Source: Sedimentitalea arenosa (GTDB lineage Bacteria; Pseudomonadota; Alphaproteobacteria; Rhodobacterales; Rhodobacteraceae). Taken from it: 64,000 bases of DNA. A model generated the notes under the pieces. The model was not told the DNA's origin. It ran no database searches and saw nothing but the letters and a program-made list of their open reading frames with translations. Shown here one piece after another: positions 25,862 through 35,360 of this stretch; position 1 is the first letter of the stretch; each line of letters opens with the position of its first letter. The stretch spans positions 62,001 through 126,000 of the forward strand of contig NZ_JAELVR010000004.1 in NCBI RefSeq assembly GCF_016428585.1, read 5' to 3'. A program made the position numbers and the translations under genes.

Positions 25862-26021
25862 GGGCGCTCCGGTGATGATCACCGCCTTATAGGAGGCTGC
25901 TAGAGGGCCGGCAAGAAGCCCGGGCACCCGGTGTGCGAGACGGGACGGAATCTGGCGATATTTGACCGGAAAGACGCGGTGGAGGTTTTCGTGCCCCCGT
26001 GAAGCGACTAGCGTCCCTAGA

Positions 26022-26807
26022 ATGGATTCGGTGAAGGACATGGACACGGCCCGCGCACTTCTGGCGTGGCAGATCGAACTCGGCGCGACCGAGGCGATCG
26101 CGGATGCGCCCATCGACCGTTACGCGGCACCGGCCCGCGCCCCCTGGCTCGCGCAGCCGGCGGTGCAAACAGCGCCCGCGGCGGCCGCGATGCACGTCGC
26201 CGCAGAAGCCGTGGACCCTGTCGATGACGCGCGCAAGGCAGCGAAGGCGGCATCGGATCTCGACCAGTTGCAGGCGGCCCTGGGCGCCTTTCCCCATTGC
26301 GAGTTGAAGAAGGGTGCCCGCAACCTGGTGTTCTGCGACGGCGTGCCGGGCGCGCGCGTGATGATCATCGGCGAGGCGCCCGGACGGGATGAGGACCGCG
26401 AGGGGCGGCCGTTCGTCGGACGTGCCGGGCAGTTGCTCGACCGGATGCTGGCGGCGATCGGTCTCACGCGCGACAGCTCGGTCTATATCACCAACGTGGT
26501 GCCCTGGCGTCCGCCCCAGAATCGGGACCCGAAGCCCGAAGAAATCGCGATGATGCGCCCGTTCCTGCAGCGTCACGTGGACCTTGCCGCGCCGGATGTG
26601 CTCATCTGCATGGGAAATGTCAGCTGCGATGCCGTTCTTGGGCGGCGCGGCATCCTGCGCCTGCGCGGAAACTGGGCCGAGGCCTGGGGCCGCCCGGTCC
26701 TGCCAATGACGCATCCTGCCTACCTGCTCCGCACGCCGAGCGCCAAGCGCGAGGCCTGGGCCGATCTGCTGGAGTTGCAGGCGCGGCTGCGGGAGCAGCG
26801 AAATTGA
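26022..26807 (+). CDS. Uracil-DNA glycosylase superfamily, type-4-like
   Basis: A 261-residue glycosylase. The N-terminal 80 residues are Ala/Pro-rich. The core has [20 protein letters not shown] near residue 117, [12 protein letters not shown] near 160 and THPAYLLR near 230. Canonical type-4 enzymes bind a 4Fe-4S cluster with four cysteines; here only the one in FPHCELKKG is clear, KCRPP reads PWRPP and the next cysteine is Met (MMRPFL). Likely repairs uracil in DNA. It is divergent from pyrB. Confidence 0.88.
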   Translation: MDSVKDMDTARALLAWQIELGATEAIADAPIDRYAAPARAPWLAQPAVQTAPAAAAMHVAAEAVDPVDDARKAAKAASDLDQLQAALGAFPHCELKKGARNLVFCDGVPGARVMIIGEAPGRDEDREGRPFVGRAGQLLDRMLAAIGLTRDSSVYITNVVPWRPPQNRDPKPEEIAMMRPFLQRHVDLAAPDVLICMGNVSCDAVLGRRGILRLRGNWAEAWGRPVLPMTHPAYLLRTPSAKREAWADLLELQARLREQRN

Positions 26808-26820
26808 CGAGGATCTGATC

Positions 26821-27363
26821 ATGTCACGCATTGATGAAACCATGGAATTCATCCCGGTCCGGATCGCGGTTCTGACCGTGTCCGACACCCGGAGTATCGA
26901 GGAGGACCGGTCGGGCCAGGTCCTGGTCGACCGGTTGACCGAAGCAGGACATCTCCTGGCGGATCGCAAGATCATCCGGGACGAGCGCGCCGAAATCTCC
27001 GCGCAGTTGCGCGCCTGGATCGAGTCGTCCGACATCGACGTGGTCATCAGCACCGGGGGCACCGGTCTGACCGGGCGTGATGTGACCGTGGAAGCCCATC
27101 GCGACGTCTACGAAAAGGAGATCGACGCCTTTGGGACCGTCTTCACCATGGTGTCGATGGCCAAGATCGGCACCAGCGCCGTGCAGTCGCGCGCGACCGG
27201 CGGCGTGGCTGGCGGGACCTATCTTTTCGCGCTGCCCGGCAGCCCCGGTGCCTGCAAGGATGCCTGGGACGAGATCCTCGCCCGGCAACTGGATTATCGC
27301 CACCGGCCCTGCAATTTCGTCGAGATCATGCCGCGACTGGACGAGCACCAACGCAGAAAGTGA
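26821..27363 (+). CDS. moaB: Molybdenum cofactor biosynthesis protein MoaB
   Basis: A 180-residue MoaB/MogA-fold protein that binds molybdopterin and, in the family, adenylylates it before metal insertion. The MPT-binding loop STGGTGLTGRDVT and the segment ALPGSPGACKDAW are present. A GAGGAT site lies upstream of the ATG. It follows the glycosylase gene by 13 nt. Confidence 0.95.
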   Translation: MSRIDETMEFIPVRIAVLTVSDTRSIEEDRSGQVLVDRLTEAGHLLADRKIIRDERAEISAQLRAWIESSDIDVVISTGGTGLTGRDVTVEAHRDVYEKEIDAFGTVFTMVSMAKIGTSAVQSRATGGVAGGTYLFALPGSPGACKDAWDEILARQLDYRHRPCNFVEIMPRLDEHQRRK

Positions 27364-27456
27364 CGCAGAGCCGCCAGAGCCGTTCCATCTTGGCATTTTC
27401 CGCAGTGCCGCTAGGTTAGAACACAGGGCGCGACATGCGCTTTCGAGGTTTCCGGG

Positions 27457-28911
27457 ATGCGGTTCTTGCGACAGAGTCTGGTTGGGGTCTTCCTGGCGTC
27501 CGTGACGCTGGCCCTTCTGGTCTATGCGGCCAGCCTGGTAGTGTCGGCGGTCCAGACGCGGATGAACGACGACCGCTCGCCCCCGCCGGCGCGTGAACGG
27601 GTCTTCGCCGTCAACCTCGTGACTGCGAAACTCGAGACCGTCGCACCGCTCATGCAGGCCTTCGGTCAGGTTCAGAGTCGCCGCACTCTGGAGCTGCGCG
27701 CGGCGATCGGCGGCCGGATCGTCGATCTTGCGGACAATTTCGAAGAAGGCGGCGAGGTGCGCGCCGGCGAGGTGCTGATCCAGATCGATCCGGCAAACGT
27801 GCAATCCGAGTTCGATCGGGTCGAAAGCGACCTGATGGATGCGCAAGCCGAAGGCCGCGACGCGCGGCGCTCGCTCGATCTGGCACGCGACGAACTGGTT
27901 GCGGCCGAGGATCAGGCCAAGCTGCGGGAAACCGCCTTCCAGCGTCAGAAAGATCTTGAATCCCGCGGGGTCGGTACCGCCGCGGCCGTCGAGATCGCCG
28001 AACTGGCAGCAGCGTCGGCCCGACAGGCGGTGCTGTCACGCCGTCAGGCGGTTGCGCAGGCCGAAGCGCGGGTCGATCAGGCGGCCACGCGCCTTGCGCG
28101 CGCCCGGATCGCGCTGGCGACGGCGCAGCGCGACCTGACCGAAACCACTGTCTCGGCTCCCTTCGATGGCACTTTGAGCGAGGTCGACCTTGTCGAGGGT
28201 CGGCTGGTCTCGCCGAACGAGAAGCTGGCTCTGCTGGTCGACCCAACGGCGTTGGAAGTGGCCTTCCGGGTGTCGACCGCCCAGTACGCGCGCCTGCTGG
28301 ACGCGTCCGGCGTGCTGATCCCGGCCGAGGTCACGGTTTCGCTGGATGCGGCGGGTGCGGACCTCATGGCAACGGGGAGCATCAGCCGCGACAGCGCCGC
28401 AGCGGGCGAGGGGCAATCGGGTCGGCTGATCTTTGCGCAGCTGCAGACCGCGCCGGGGTTCAAACCCGGTGATTTCGTCACCGTCGCGGTGCAGGAGCCG
28501 CCGGTCGCCGATGTCGCCCGCCTGCCAGCCTCGGCTCTGGACGCTTCGGGAACGGTGCTGGTGATCGGGCCGGACGATCGCCTGGAGGCGTTGCCGGTGA
28601 CACTGGTGCGCCGGCAGGGCGATGACGTTCTGGTGCGCGGCGAGGGGCTTGCGGGGCGAGACGTGGTGGTCGGGCGCACGCCGCTTCTGGGCGCGGGCAT
28701 ACGGGTCCGGCCGTTGCGGGACGAGGCGCAGGCCGAGCCGGACCAGGCGATGCTGGAACTGACCGAAGATCGCCGCGCGCGGCTGGTGGCGGTGGTCGAG
28801 GCCAATGACCGGATGCCGTCCGAAGCCAAGGCAAGGGTGCTCAACCAGCTGGGCGAAACGCGCGTGCCCGCGCAACTGGTGCAACGGATCGAATCGCGAA
28901 GCGGGGGCTAG
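27457..28911 (+). CDS. RND efflux periplasmic adaptor (HlyD/MFP family)
   Basis: A 484-residue membrane-fusion protein. One N-terminal membrane helix (VGVFLASVTLALLVYAASLV) anchors it; a lipoyl half (ELRAAIGGRIVDLADNFEEG), a long helical hairpin at about residues 105-215 and the second lipoyl half (VSAPFDGTLSEVDLVEGRLV) follow, then beta-barrel parts. It would link the following RND pump to an outer-membrane channel. The last 50 residues (LTEDRRARLVAVVEANDRMP onward) extend beyond the usual end. 3 nt separate it from the pump gene. Confidence 0.94.
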   Translation: MRFLRQSLVGVFLASVTLALLVYAASLVVSAVQTRMNDDRSPPPARERVFAVNLVTAKLETVAPLMQAFGQVQSRRTLELRAAIGGRIVDLADNFEEGGEVRAGEVLIQIDPANVQSEFDRVESDLMDAQAEGRDARRSLDLARDELVAAEDQAKLRETAFQRQKDLESRGVGTAAAVEIAELAAASARQAVLSRRQAVAQAEARVDQAATRLARARIALATAQRDLTETTVSAPFDGTLSEVDLVEGRLVSPNEKLALLVDPTALEVAFRVSTAQYARLLDASGVLIPAEVTVSLDAAGADLMATGSISRDSAAAGEGQSGRLIFAQLQTAPGFKPGDFVTVAVQEPPVADVARLPASALDASGTVLVIGPDDRLEALPVTLVRRQGDDVLVRGEGLAGRDVVVGRTPLLGAGIRVRPLRDEAQAEPDQAMLELTEDRRARLVAVVEANDRMPSEAKARVLNQLGETRVPAQLVQRIESRSGG

Positions 28912-28914
28912 GCC

Positions 28915-31900
28915 GTGGCGCGCGACATACCCCGCGCGGCCGGTGGCGTGCTGTCCTATTTCACGCGGCATCGCACGGTCGCGAACCTGTTGCTCGTCGT
29001 CATGCTGGTGTTGGGCGCGGCGGCGATGCCGAACATGCGGGCGCAGTTCTTTCCCGACGTGATCGTCGACAACGTCACCGTTTCGGTCGAGTGGGAGGGT
29101 GCCGGGCCCGAGGATGTCGATGGTGCCATCGTGCAGGTGCTGGAGCCGACGCTCCTGTCGGTCGACGGGGTCGAAAGCAGCGAAGCGACCTCGCGCGAGG
29201 GGCAAGCCAACATCACGCTGGATTTCGAGCCCGGCTGGGACATGTCGCGCGCCGCGGACGACGTGCAGGCGGCGGTCGATGCGGTCACCACCCTGCCCGA
29301 GGAGGCCGAAGAACCGTCAGTGCGGCGCGGAGCGTGGCGCGATCGGGTGACGGACGTGGTCCTGACCGGCCCCATCGCGCCCGAGCAGTTGGCGCTGTTC
29401 GCCGACGAACTGGTGACACGCCTGTTCAGGGTCGGTGTGACGCGCACCACGATTCGTGGGGTCGCGGCGCCCGAAACGATCGTCGAAGTGCCCTCGGCCA
29501 AGCTGATCGCCAACGATATCGGGATGACCGACATCGCCGAGGCCATTGCGGCCGAAGTCAATGCCGACCCGGCCGGGGACGTGACCGGCGCCAACGCGCG
29601 GGTGCGGACCGGCACCGAAAAGCGCAGCGCCGAGGATATCGCCGGGATCGTTCTGCGCTCCAATCCAGATGGCTCCAAGCTGACGATCGGCGACGTCGCC
29701 GAGATCAGGGTCGAAGGCGTCGACCGCAAGCGCAGCTATTTCGTCGGCGCGAACCCGGCGATCTCGATCCGGGTGGACCGGTCCGACCAGGGCGACGCCA
29801 TCGGCATTCAGCGCACGGTCGAAGAGGTCGCAGAGCAGATGCAGGCCAGCCTGCCCGCCGGCGTGACCATCGAGCTGATCCGCACCCGCGCCGAAGCGAT
29901 CAGCGGGCGGCTCGATATCCTGATCGACAACGGCCTGATGGGACTGGGGCTGGTGATCTGTCTGCTGTTCCTGTTCCTCAACGCGCGCATCGCCTTTTGG
30001 GTCGCCGCGGGCATCCCGGTCGCGATGTTCGCGGCGATCGCGCTGATGTATGTGGGGGGGCTGACTCTCAACATGGTCAGCCTGTTCGGCCTGATCATCA
30101 CCTTGGGCATCGTGGTCGACGACGCCATCGTCGTGGGCGAACATGCGGACTACCGCGCAAGGCGGCTCGGCGAACACCCGGTGCAGGCAGCCGAGAACGC
30201 GGCACGGCGCATGGCCATGCCGGTCTTCGCCGCAACCCTGACGACGGTGATCGCCTTTTTCGGGCTGACGTCCGTGGGCGGACGGTTCGGGGACCTGATC
30301 AAGGATATCCCCTTTACAGTGATCGCGGTGCTTCTGGCGTCGCTGGTCGAGTGTTTCCTGATCCTGCCCAACCACATGTCCCATGCCATCGCCCACTCGG
30401 CCAAGCAGCATTGGTACGATCTGCCCAACCGGATCGTGAACCGGGGTTTTCGATGGGTACGCGACACCTTGTTCCGCCCATTGATGGGCTTGGTGGTTCG
30501 GGGGCGTTACGTGGTCATCGCGGCGGTTCTGGCGGTGCTTGCCGGCCAGCTTGCGGTGTTTATCCGGGGCGACGTGCAATGGCGCTTTTTCAACGCGCCC
30601 GAACGCGGATCGGTCACCGGGAATTTCGCCATGGTCGAAGGGGCTTCCCGCGACGACACGCTCGAGATGATGCGCGAGATGCAGCGCGCGACCGAGGCTC
30701 TGGGTCAGGAATACGAGGCGCGCTACGGTCTCAATCCGCTCGATTATGTTATGGCCGAGATCGGCGGCAATTCCGGCGGTGGGCTGGCAGGTGTCGAGAC
30801 CAAGGACACCGACCTCCTGGGTGGTATCTCGATCGAGCTGATCGACGCCGATCTGAGACCCTATTCCAGCTTCGCTTTCGTGGCCGAGCTGCAGGAAAGC
30901 GTGCGCAATCACCCGCTGGTCGAGACGGTCTCGTTCCGTGGCTGGAGGTCTGGTCCGGGCGGGGATGCGCTCGACGTGCAGTTTTTCGGTGCGCGCGTGC
31001 AGACGCTCAAGGCGGCAAGCCAGGACCTGCAGACGGCGTTGCTGCGCTATCCCGAGGTTTCTGCGGTGCAGGACAACCTCGCCTACGACAAGGAAGAGCT
31101 GATTCTCGACCTGACCGCGCAGGGCCAGGCACTCGGCTTCACTATTGACTCGCTGGGCCGCGCTCTCAGGGCGCGGCTGAACGGGATCGAGGCGGCGACC
31201 TATCCCGACGGTCCGCGCAGCGCCGCGATCCGGGTCGAGTTGCCCGAGGGCGAATTAACGGCGGATTTCCTCGAACGCACCTATATGCGCACACCGGGTG
31301 GTGTCTATGCGCCTCTCGCCGACATCGTCAGCGTCGAACGGCGCAGCGGCTTTTCCACCGTCCGGCGCGAGAACGGGCTGCGCCTCATCTCGGTCACCGG
31401 CGACATTTCCGAAGACGATCCGGCCCGCGCGCAAGAGATCCAGACCGCGCTCGAGACCGAGATCCTGCCCCGGATCGCCAGCGAGCGGCAGGTGGAATGG
31501 CGCCTGTCGGGACTCAGCGAACAGGAGGACGACTTCCTCAACGATGCGCGCACGGGTCTTATCCTGTGCCTGACAGGGATCTATCTCGTGCTGGCCTGGG
31601 TCTTCGCCAGCTGGACGCGGCCTTTCGTGGTTATGGCGATCGTCCCGTTCGGTCTGGTCGGCACGATCTATGGCCATAATGTCTGGGAGGTGCCGCTCAG
31701 CATGTTCACGGTCGTCGGCTTGCTCGGCATGACCGGTATCATCATCAACGATTCGATAGTCCTGGTCACGACGATCGACGAATACGCCAAGGAGCGGGGC
31801 CTGATCCCGTCGATTATCGATGGCGCGACCGACAGGCTGCGCCCGGTGATGCTGACCACCCTGACGACGGTGCTTGGTCTCGCGCCTCTGCTCTATGAGC

Positions 31901-32313
31901 AGAGCCAACAGGCGCAGTTCCTGAAACCGACGGTGATCACGCTGGTTTATGGCCTTGGTTTCGGCATGGTTCTGGTGCTGCTGGTGGTTCCGGCGCTGGT
32001 CGCGATCCAGAACGATGTGCGCCGCCCGCTGATCGCCCTGCGGCGCGCTCTGCACAGCCCCAACCGCCCGCTGCGGGGGCTGGTCGCGGGGGCAGGGGCG
32101 CTTGTGCTCTTGTGGATGGGAGCGACGATGGGCTTCGCCATGGTGACCGGCCGCCTGCTGCCGGGACTCGAAGGACTCGCGCCGGGACTCGCGGCCACGG
32201 GCGCGCTCCGCGCTGCGTTGGCGCTCTTTGTGCCGGGCGCTTTTCTGATCACTCTGCTGGCTTTCCTCGTGGCGGCGGTGGGTCTTGGCCGCGCTCAGTC
32301 GCGCCGGGCCTGA
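28915..32313 (+). CDS. RND efflux transporter permease with C-terminal extension
   Basis: A 1132-residue inner-membrane pump of the AcrB/HAE family. The proton-relay aspartates lie in GIVVDDAIVVGEHA near residue 402, and the second half has GMTGIIINDSIVLVTTIDE. The normal core ends near residue 1035 (LLVVPALVAIQNDVRRP). About 95 more residues follow with two further hydrophobic helices, near 1053-1075 and 1100-1125, giving 14 predicted helices instead of 12. GTG start. The end overlaps the convergent NUDIX gene by 19 nt. Confidence 0.94.
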   Translation: MARDIPRAAGGVLSYFTRHRTVANLLLVVMLVLGAAAMPNMRAQFFPDVIVDNVTVSVEWEGAGPEDVDGAIVQVLEPTLLSVDGVESSEATSREGQANITLDFEPGWDMSRAADDVQAAVDAVTTLPEEAEEPSVRRGAWRDRVTDVVLTGPIAPEQLALFADELVTRLFRVGVTRTTIRGVAAPETIVEVPSAKLIANDIGMTDIAEAIAAEVNADPAGDVTGANARVRTGTEKRSAEDIAGIVLRSNPDGSKLTIGDVAEIRVEGVDRKRSYFVGANPAISIRVDRSDQGDAIGIQRTVEEVAEQMQASLPAGVTIELIRTRAEAISGRLDILIDNGLMGLGLVICLLFLFLNARIAFWVAAGIPVAMFAAIALMYVGGLTLNMVSLFGLIITLGIVVDDAIVVGEHADYRARRLGEHPVQAAENAARRMAMPVFAATLTTVIAFFGLTSVGGRFGDLIKDIPFTVIAVLLASLVECFLILPNHMSHAIAHSAKQHWYDLPNRIVNRGFRWVRDTLFRPLMGLVVRGRYVVIAAVLAVLAGQLAVFIRGDVQWRFFNAPERGSVTGNFAMVEGASRDDTLEMMREMQRATEALGQEYEARYGLNPLDYVMAEIGGNSGGGLAGVETKDTDLLGGISIELIDADLRPYSSFAFVAELQESVRNHPLVETVSFRGWRSGPGGDALDVQFFGARVQTLKAASQDLQTALLRYPEVSAVQDNLAYDKEELILDLTAQGQALGFTIDSLGRALRARLNGIEAATYPDGPRSAAIRVELPEGELTADFLERTYMRTPGGVYAPLADIVSVERRSGFSTVRRENGLRLISVTGDISEDDPARAQEIQTALETEILPRIASERQVEWRLSGLSEQEDDFLNDARTGLILCLTGIYLVLAWVFASWTRPFVVMAIVPFGLVGTIYGHNVWEVPLSMFTVVGLLGMTGIIINDSIVLVTTIDEYAKERGLIPSIIDGATDRLRPVMLTTLTTVLGLAPLLYEQSQQAQFLKPTVITLVYGLGFGMVLVLLVVPALVAIQNDVRRPLIALRRALHSPNRPLRGLVAGAGALVLLWMGATMGFAMVTGRLLPGLEGLAPGLAATGALRAALALFVPGAFLITLLAFLVAAVGLGRAQSRRA

Positions 32314-32732
32314 AGCCGCAACAGCGCCTGTTCCGCAAGCGGCAGCACCCGGTCACTGGTAACGAGGCCACCTGCGCGCAGGCGCGCCAAAGGCACCCAG
32401 GTTGCCTCAGTCACATCATCCGCCGGCATCGGCGTGCCCCGCACATAGCGGCACAAGACAGCGGCCAGAAGGTAGTGGACGGTAACGCGGCCCTCCGCAC
32501 CGTGGCGTACGACGTCGATATTGGTCAGATACTCGAGCGGTTCGGCTGTGATTCCGGTTTCCTCGAACACCTCGCGCGCGGCAGCGTCCAGCGCGCTTTC
32601 GCCCAGTTCGACGTGGCCGCCCGGAAAACCCCAGAGACCGGCGTCCGGCGGATTGCGGCGGCGTGCCAGCAGGACATTTTCGCCGTCGAACAGGACCGCG
32701 ATCGCCCCGAGCCGTGGTGCCGAAAGAGTCAT
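32295..32732 (-). CDS. NUDIX hydrolase
   Basis: A 145-residue NUDIX enzyme. The NUDIX box Gx5Ex7REUxEExGU is complete as GGHVELGESALDAAAREVFEETGI. Substrate cannot be read from sequence; small proteins of this type hydrolyse nucleoside diphosphate derivatives. The ATG at 32732 follows the stop of the DsbD-like gene by 1 nt; the longer frame overlaps that gene and is rejected. Confidence 0.93.
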   Translation of the reverse strand: MTLSAPRLGAIAVLFDGENVLLARRRNPPDAGLWGFPGGHVELGESALDAAAREVFEETGITAEPLEYLTNIDVVRHGAEGRVTVHYLLAAVLCRYVRGTPMPADDVTEATWVPLARLRAGGLVTSDRVLPLAEQALLRLQARRD

Positions 32733-32733
32733 G

Positions 32734-33549
32734 TCATCCGGGGCTGCAGCCGACGATATCCACCGCGTGACGTTTGCCCAGCACCGTGATGCGGATGGCC
32801 GAGCGATCCAGCGCCAACGGACCGTTCTTGACATGAACGAGGTCGCTGGCGGCGAACAGCACGTTGCCTTGCCTGCGGGTCTCGGCAGGCGACGCCCAGA
32901 TCAGCGCGCTGCCCGGTTCGATCACGGCGACTTCCGTCCCGCCCGAGGATGGCATCGTGATCCGCGCCTCGATCCGCATGCCGTCACTGGTCGGGCTCAG
33001 ACGGCAGGTGGCTGCGCTGACGCCGGCTTCGCCGCGGCTGTAGGGGCGCTGCGCCATCGCCGCGGCAATGGCCGGGTGGCGGCCAGCCTTGGCGTCAAGC
33101 GTATGGTCGACCGTCAGCGTGCCCGGGATGCAGACATCCTTGCAGAGGCCGATCTCGACGGTTCCCTTCAGGCGCACCGGTTGGGACGGATCGCGTGGCG
33201 TGACCTCGACGGGCAGAACCAGTTGCCGGTCATATCCGATGGACTGCACGCCGTTCTGATCGAACACGTGCGGGGTCGGCCAGTGATAGCTGACCTTGCC
33301 GATATTGCTCGATCCGCTCCAGTCGAATTGCGGCGGAATGCCCGCGTCGCCGGGCGCGCGCCAATAGGTCTTCCACCCGTCCGAAAGGACCAGCCGAAGT
33401 GCGCTCATATAGGTGCCGCTTCCGGTCTGCCCGCCGTCCAGCACATGGACCCGCACGAGATCGTCCATCGCCACTTGCGCGCGAAGCCCAGTCGGCGAGA
33501 GCGAAACGGCGGCGACAACGGCCAGAAGAGCTGCGATACGGTTCATCAT
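32734..33549 (-). CDS. Periplasmic DsbD-alpha-like protein
   Basis: A 271-residue exported protein with an N-terminal signal peptide (IAALLAVVAAVSLSPTGLRA). The body resembles the N-terminal thiol-exchange domain of DsbD (DsbD-alpha), with a cysteine pair in IGLCKDVCIPG near residue 140 and another two cysteines later (AATCRLS, VGCSPG). The membrane and thioredoxin domains of DsbD are absent. It may receive electrons from a separate CcdA/DsbD-type protein. A double ATG occurs at the start (33549 or 33546). Confidence 0.85.
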   Translation of the reverse strand: MMNRIAALLAVVAAVSLSPTGLRAQVAMDDLVRVHVLDGGQTGSGTYMSALRLVLSDGWKTYWRAPGDAGIPPQFDWSGSSNIGKVSYHWPTPHVFDQNGVQSIGYDRQLVLPVEVTPRDPSQPVRLKGTVEIGLCKDVCIPGTLTVDHTLDAKAGRHPAIAAAMAQRPYSRGEAGVSAATCRLSPTSDGMRIEARITMPSSGGTEVAVIEPGSALIWASPAETRRQGNVLFAASDLVHVKNGPLALDRSAIRITVLGKRHAVDIVGCSPG

Positions 33550-33665
33550 TCAGGATACATGCGGCTTTCGCGATGAAATGCCAAGTCACGTTCCGGTCAA
33601 TGCTGCGCCTATTCTGTCGCGCCTCGGGGGTCTTGCACGACGCGGACTGCGCGGCCATGTTGGAG

Positions 33666-33698
33666 ACACCCGGTTGGACACGGCTCCGTGACCGGTGT
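33666..33698. repeat. Compound inverted repeat upstream of yqgE
   Basis: The outer arms ACACCCGGT and ACCGGTGT (one extra C) enclose the perfect inner repeat CACGG-CT-CCGTG. It ends 19 nt before the yqgE start and could be an operator or a leader hairpin. There is no T run. Confidence 0.45.
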
Positions 33699-33717
33699 GG
33701 TGCAACAGGGACGACGT

Positions 33718-34272
33718 ATGGATCTGACGGGAAAACTCTTGATCGCGATGCCCGGGATGGGTGACCTGCGGTTCGAGCACTCCGTCGTGTTCCTGTGCAG
33801 CCACGGGGACGATGGCGCCATGGGGCTGATCATCAACAAGCCGGCCGAGGACGTGCGCCTGTCGCATCTTCTGGAACAGCTCGACATCAGCCCGACTCCC
33901 CCTGGCCAGGACATGCCGGTTCATTTCGGCGGTCCGGTAGAAAGCGCCCGGGGATTCGTGCTGCATTCCTCCGAATACGCCTCGAGCCTGCAGTCGATGC
34001 CGGTCAGCGACGAGTTCAGCATGACGGCAACGCTCGACATTCTCGAGGATATCGCGACCGGCAGCGGACCCGACAAGGCTCTGATGATGCTGGGCTATGC
34101 GGGCTGGGGGCCAGGCCAACTGGAAAGCGAGATCGCCCTGAACGGCTGGCTGACGGCGGATGCGGATGCGAACCTCGTCTTCGATGCGGCGGATAGCGAG
34201 AAATGGGGCGCGGCCCTGCAATCGCTGGGCGTCGATCCGCTGACCCTGTCGGCGAGCGCCGGTCACGCCTGA
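33718..34272 (+). CDS. YqgE/AlgH family protein
   Basis: A 184-residue UPF0301 protein. Typical segments are [34 protein letters not shown] and [15 protein letters not shown], and [14 protein letters not shown]. Function in the family is not settled. The ATG at 33718 gives [13 protein letters not shown] with AGGGA upstream. It converges with the Sua5-type gene across 13 bp. Confidence 0.94.
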   Translation: MDLTGKLLIAMPGMGDLRFEHSVVFLCSHGDDGAMGLIINKPAEDVRLSHLLEQLDISPTPPGQDMPVHFGGPVESARGFVLHSSEYASSLQSMPVSDEFSMTATLDILEDIATGSGPDKALMMLGYAGWGPGQLESEIALNGWLTADADANLVFDAADSEKWGAALQSLGVDPLTLSASAGHA

Positions 34273-34285
34273 GACGCGGGGCGGT

Positions 34286-35236
34286 TCAGTCCCGCGGAGC
34301 GGCCGCGCGGCGCAGCCTGTCGTTGATCGCCAGTCCGAGGCCTTGCACAGGGACCGGCGCGACCGCGATCGGACGGCCGGTGGCATCCAGACGATGCAGA
34401 TGATCGAACAGGTTGGCGGCGGCCTCAGCAAGGTCTCCCGTGGGCGAGAGGTTGAGGTCGCAGTCCATGGGGCCGAAGCCGAGCAGCACCTCGCCAGTCC
34501 GCGCAGCATTTGCGTTCAGGCGGACGGCGGCGGCCGGGGCGTAGTGTGACAGCATCTGGCCCGGCGCCGACAATCCTTCGCTGTCCTCGCGTTGCCTCAG
34601 TGTCTCGCCGAGCAGGTCTTCGATCCGTTCGGTGGCGAGCCCGCCGGGGCGGAGCAAGACCGGTCCCTCCGACGCGATTCCGAGAATCGTGGATTCCAGC
34701 CCCACAGTGCAGGGGCCGTCATCGAGAATCGCCGCGACTCGCGGGCCCAGACCGGCCGCCACATGCAACGCCGTTGTTGCACTGATCCGTCCTGACGGGT
34801 TGGCCGAGGGGGCGGCGACAGGACGGTCGACGGCTCGCAGCAAAGCCTGCGAAGATGGCTGCGCCGGAACGCGAACGGCCAGTGTCTCCAAGCCCGCCGT
34901 CACCAGCGACGCGATGCCGTGATCTGGCGCAAGCGGCAACACCAGGGTCAGCGGACCCGGCCAGAATGCGCCTGCCAGACGTTCGGCCATGTTGGACCAG
35001 ACGACATGGCGTCGGGCGGCCTCGGCGTCGGCCACGTGGACAATCAGCGGGTTGAAACTGGGCCGGCCCTTGGCGGCGTAGATGGCGGCGACCGCAGGTC
35101 CAGAGGTGGCGTCGGCACCAAGCCCATAGACGGTTTCGGTCGGGAACGCGACCAGTTCGCCCGCGCGCAGCAGCCTCGCGGCACGCGCGATGCCCGCCTC
35201 GGTCGACGGCAGGATGAGCGGGTCTGGACTGTCCAT
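34286..35236 (-). CDS. L-threonylcarbamoyladenylate synthase (Sua5/YwlC type)
   Basis: A 316-residue protein making the precursor for the t6A37 modification of tRNAs that read ANN codons. The YrdC domain shows AFPTETVYGLGADAT, KGRPSFNPLIVHV and SANPSGRISAT; the C-terminal Sua5 domain (LLRPGGLATERIEDLL, LSAPGQMLSHYAPAA) follows. Domain order and length are those of the long Sua5 form rather than short TsaC. Confidence 0.95.
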   Translation of the reverse strand: MDSPDPLILPSTEAGIARAARLLRAGELVAFPTETVYGLGADATSGPAVAAIYAAKGRPSFNPLIVHVADAEAARRHVVWSNMAERLAGAFWPGPLTLVLPLAPDHGIASLVTAGLETLAVRVPAQPSSQALLRAVDRPVAAPSANPSGRISATTALHVAAGLGPRVAAILDDGPCTVGLESTILGIASEGPVLLRPGGLATERIEDLLGETLRQREDSEGLSAPGQMLSHYAPAAAVRLNANAARTGEVLLGFGPMDCDLNLSPTGDLAEAAANLFDHLHRLDATGRPIAVAPVPVQGLGLAINDRLRRAAAPRD

Positions 35237-35360
35237 GGCTGTGACGCGGCGTTTCGGTTGCGTGGCGGAGCGGTGTGGTTTGGAATGGGTTGGCATTCTT
35301 TCCATAGCGGCGGTACCAGCCGAATCCAAGTCCGCTCGCGCCCAGCCCAAGAGGTTACCC

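Noticed and set aside
24914-26113. Longer 399-codon version of PyrB
   Set aside because: The extra N-terminus overlaps the divergent glycosylase gene and is not seen in the family; the ATG at 25861 has a good ribosome site.
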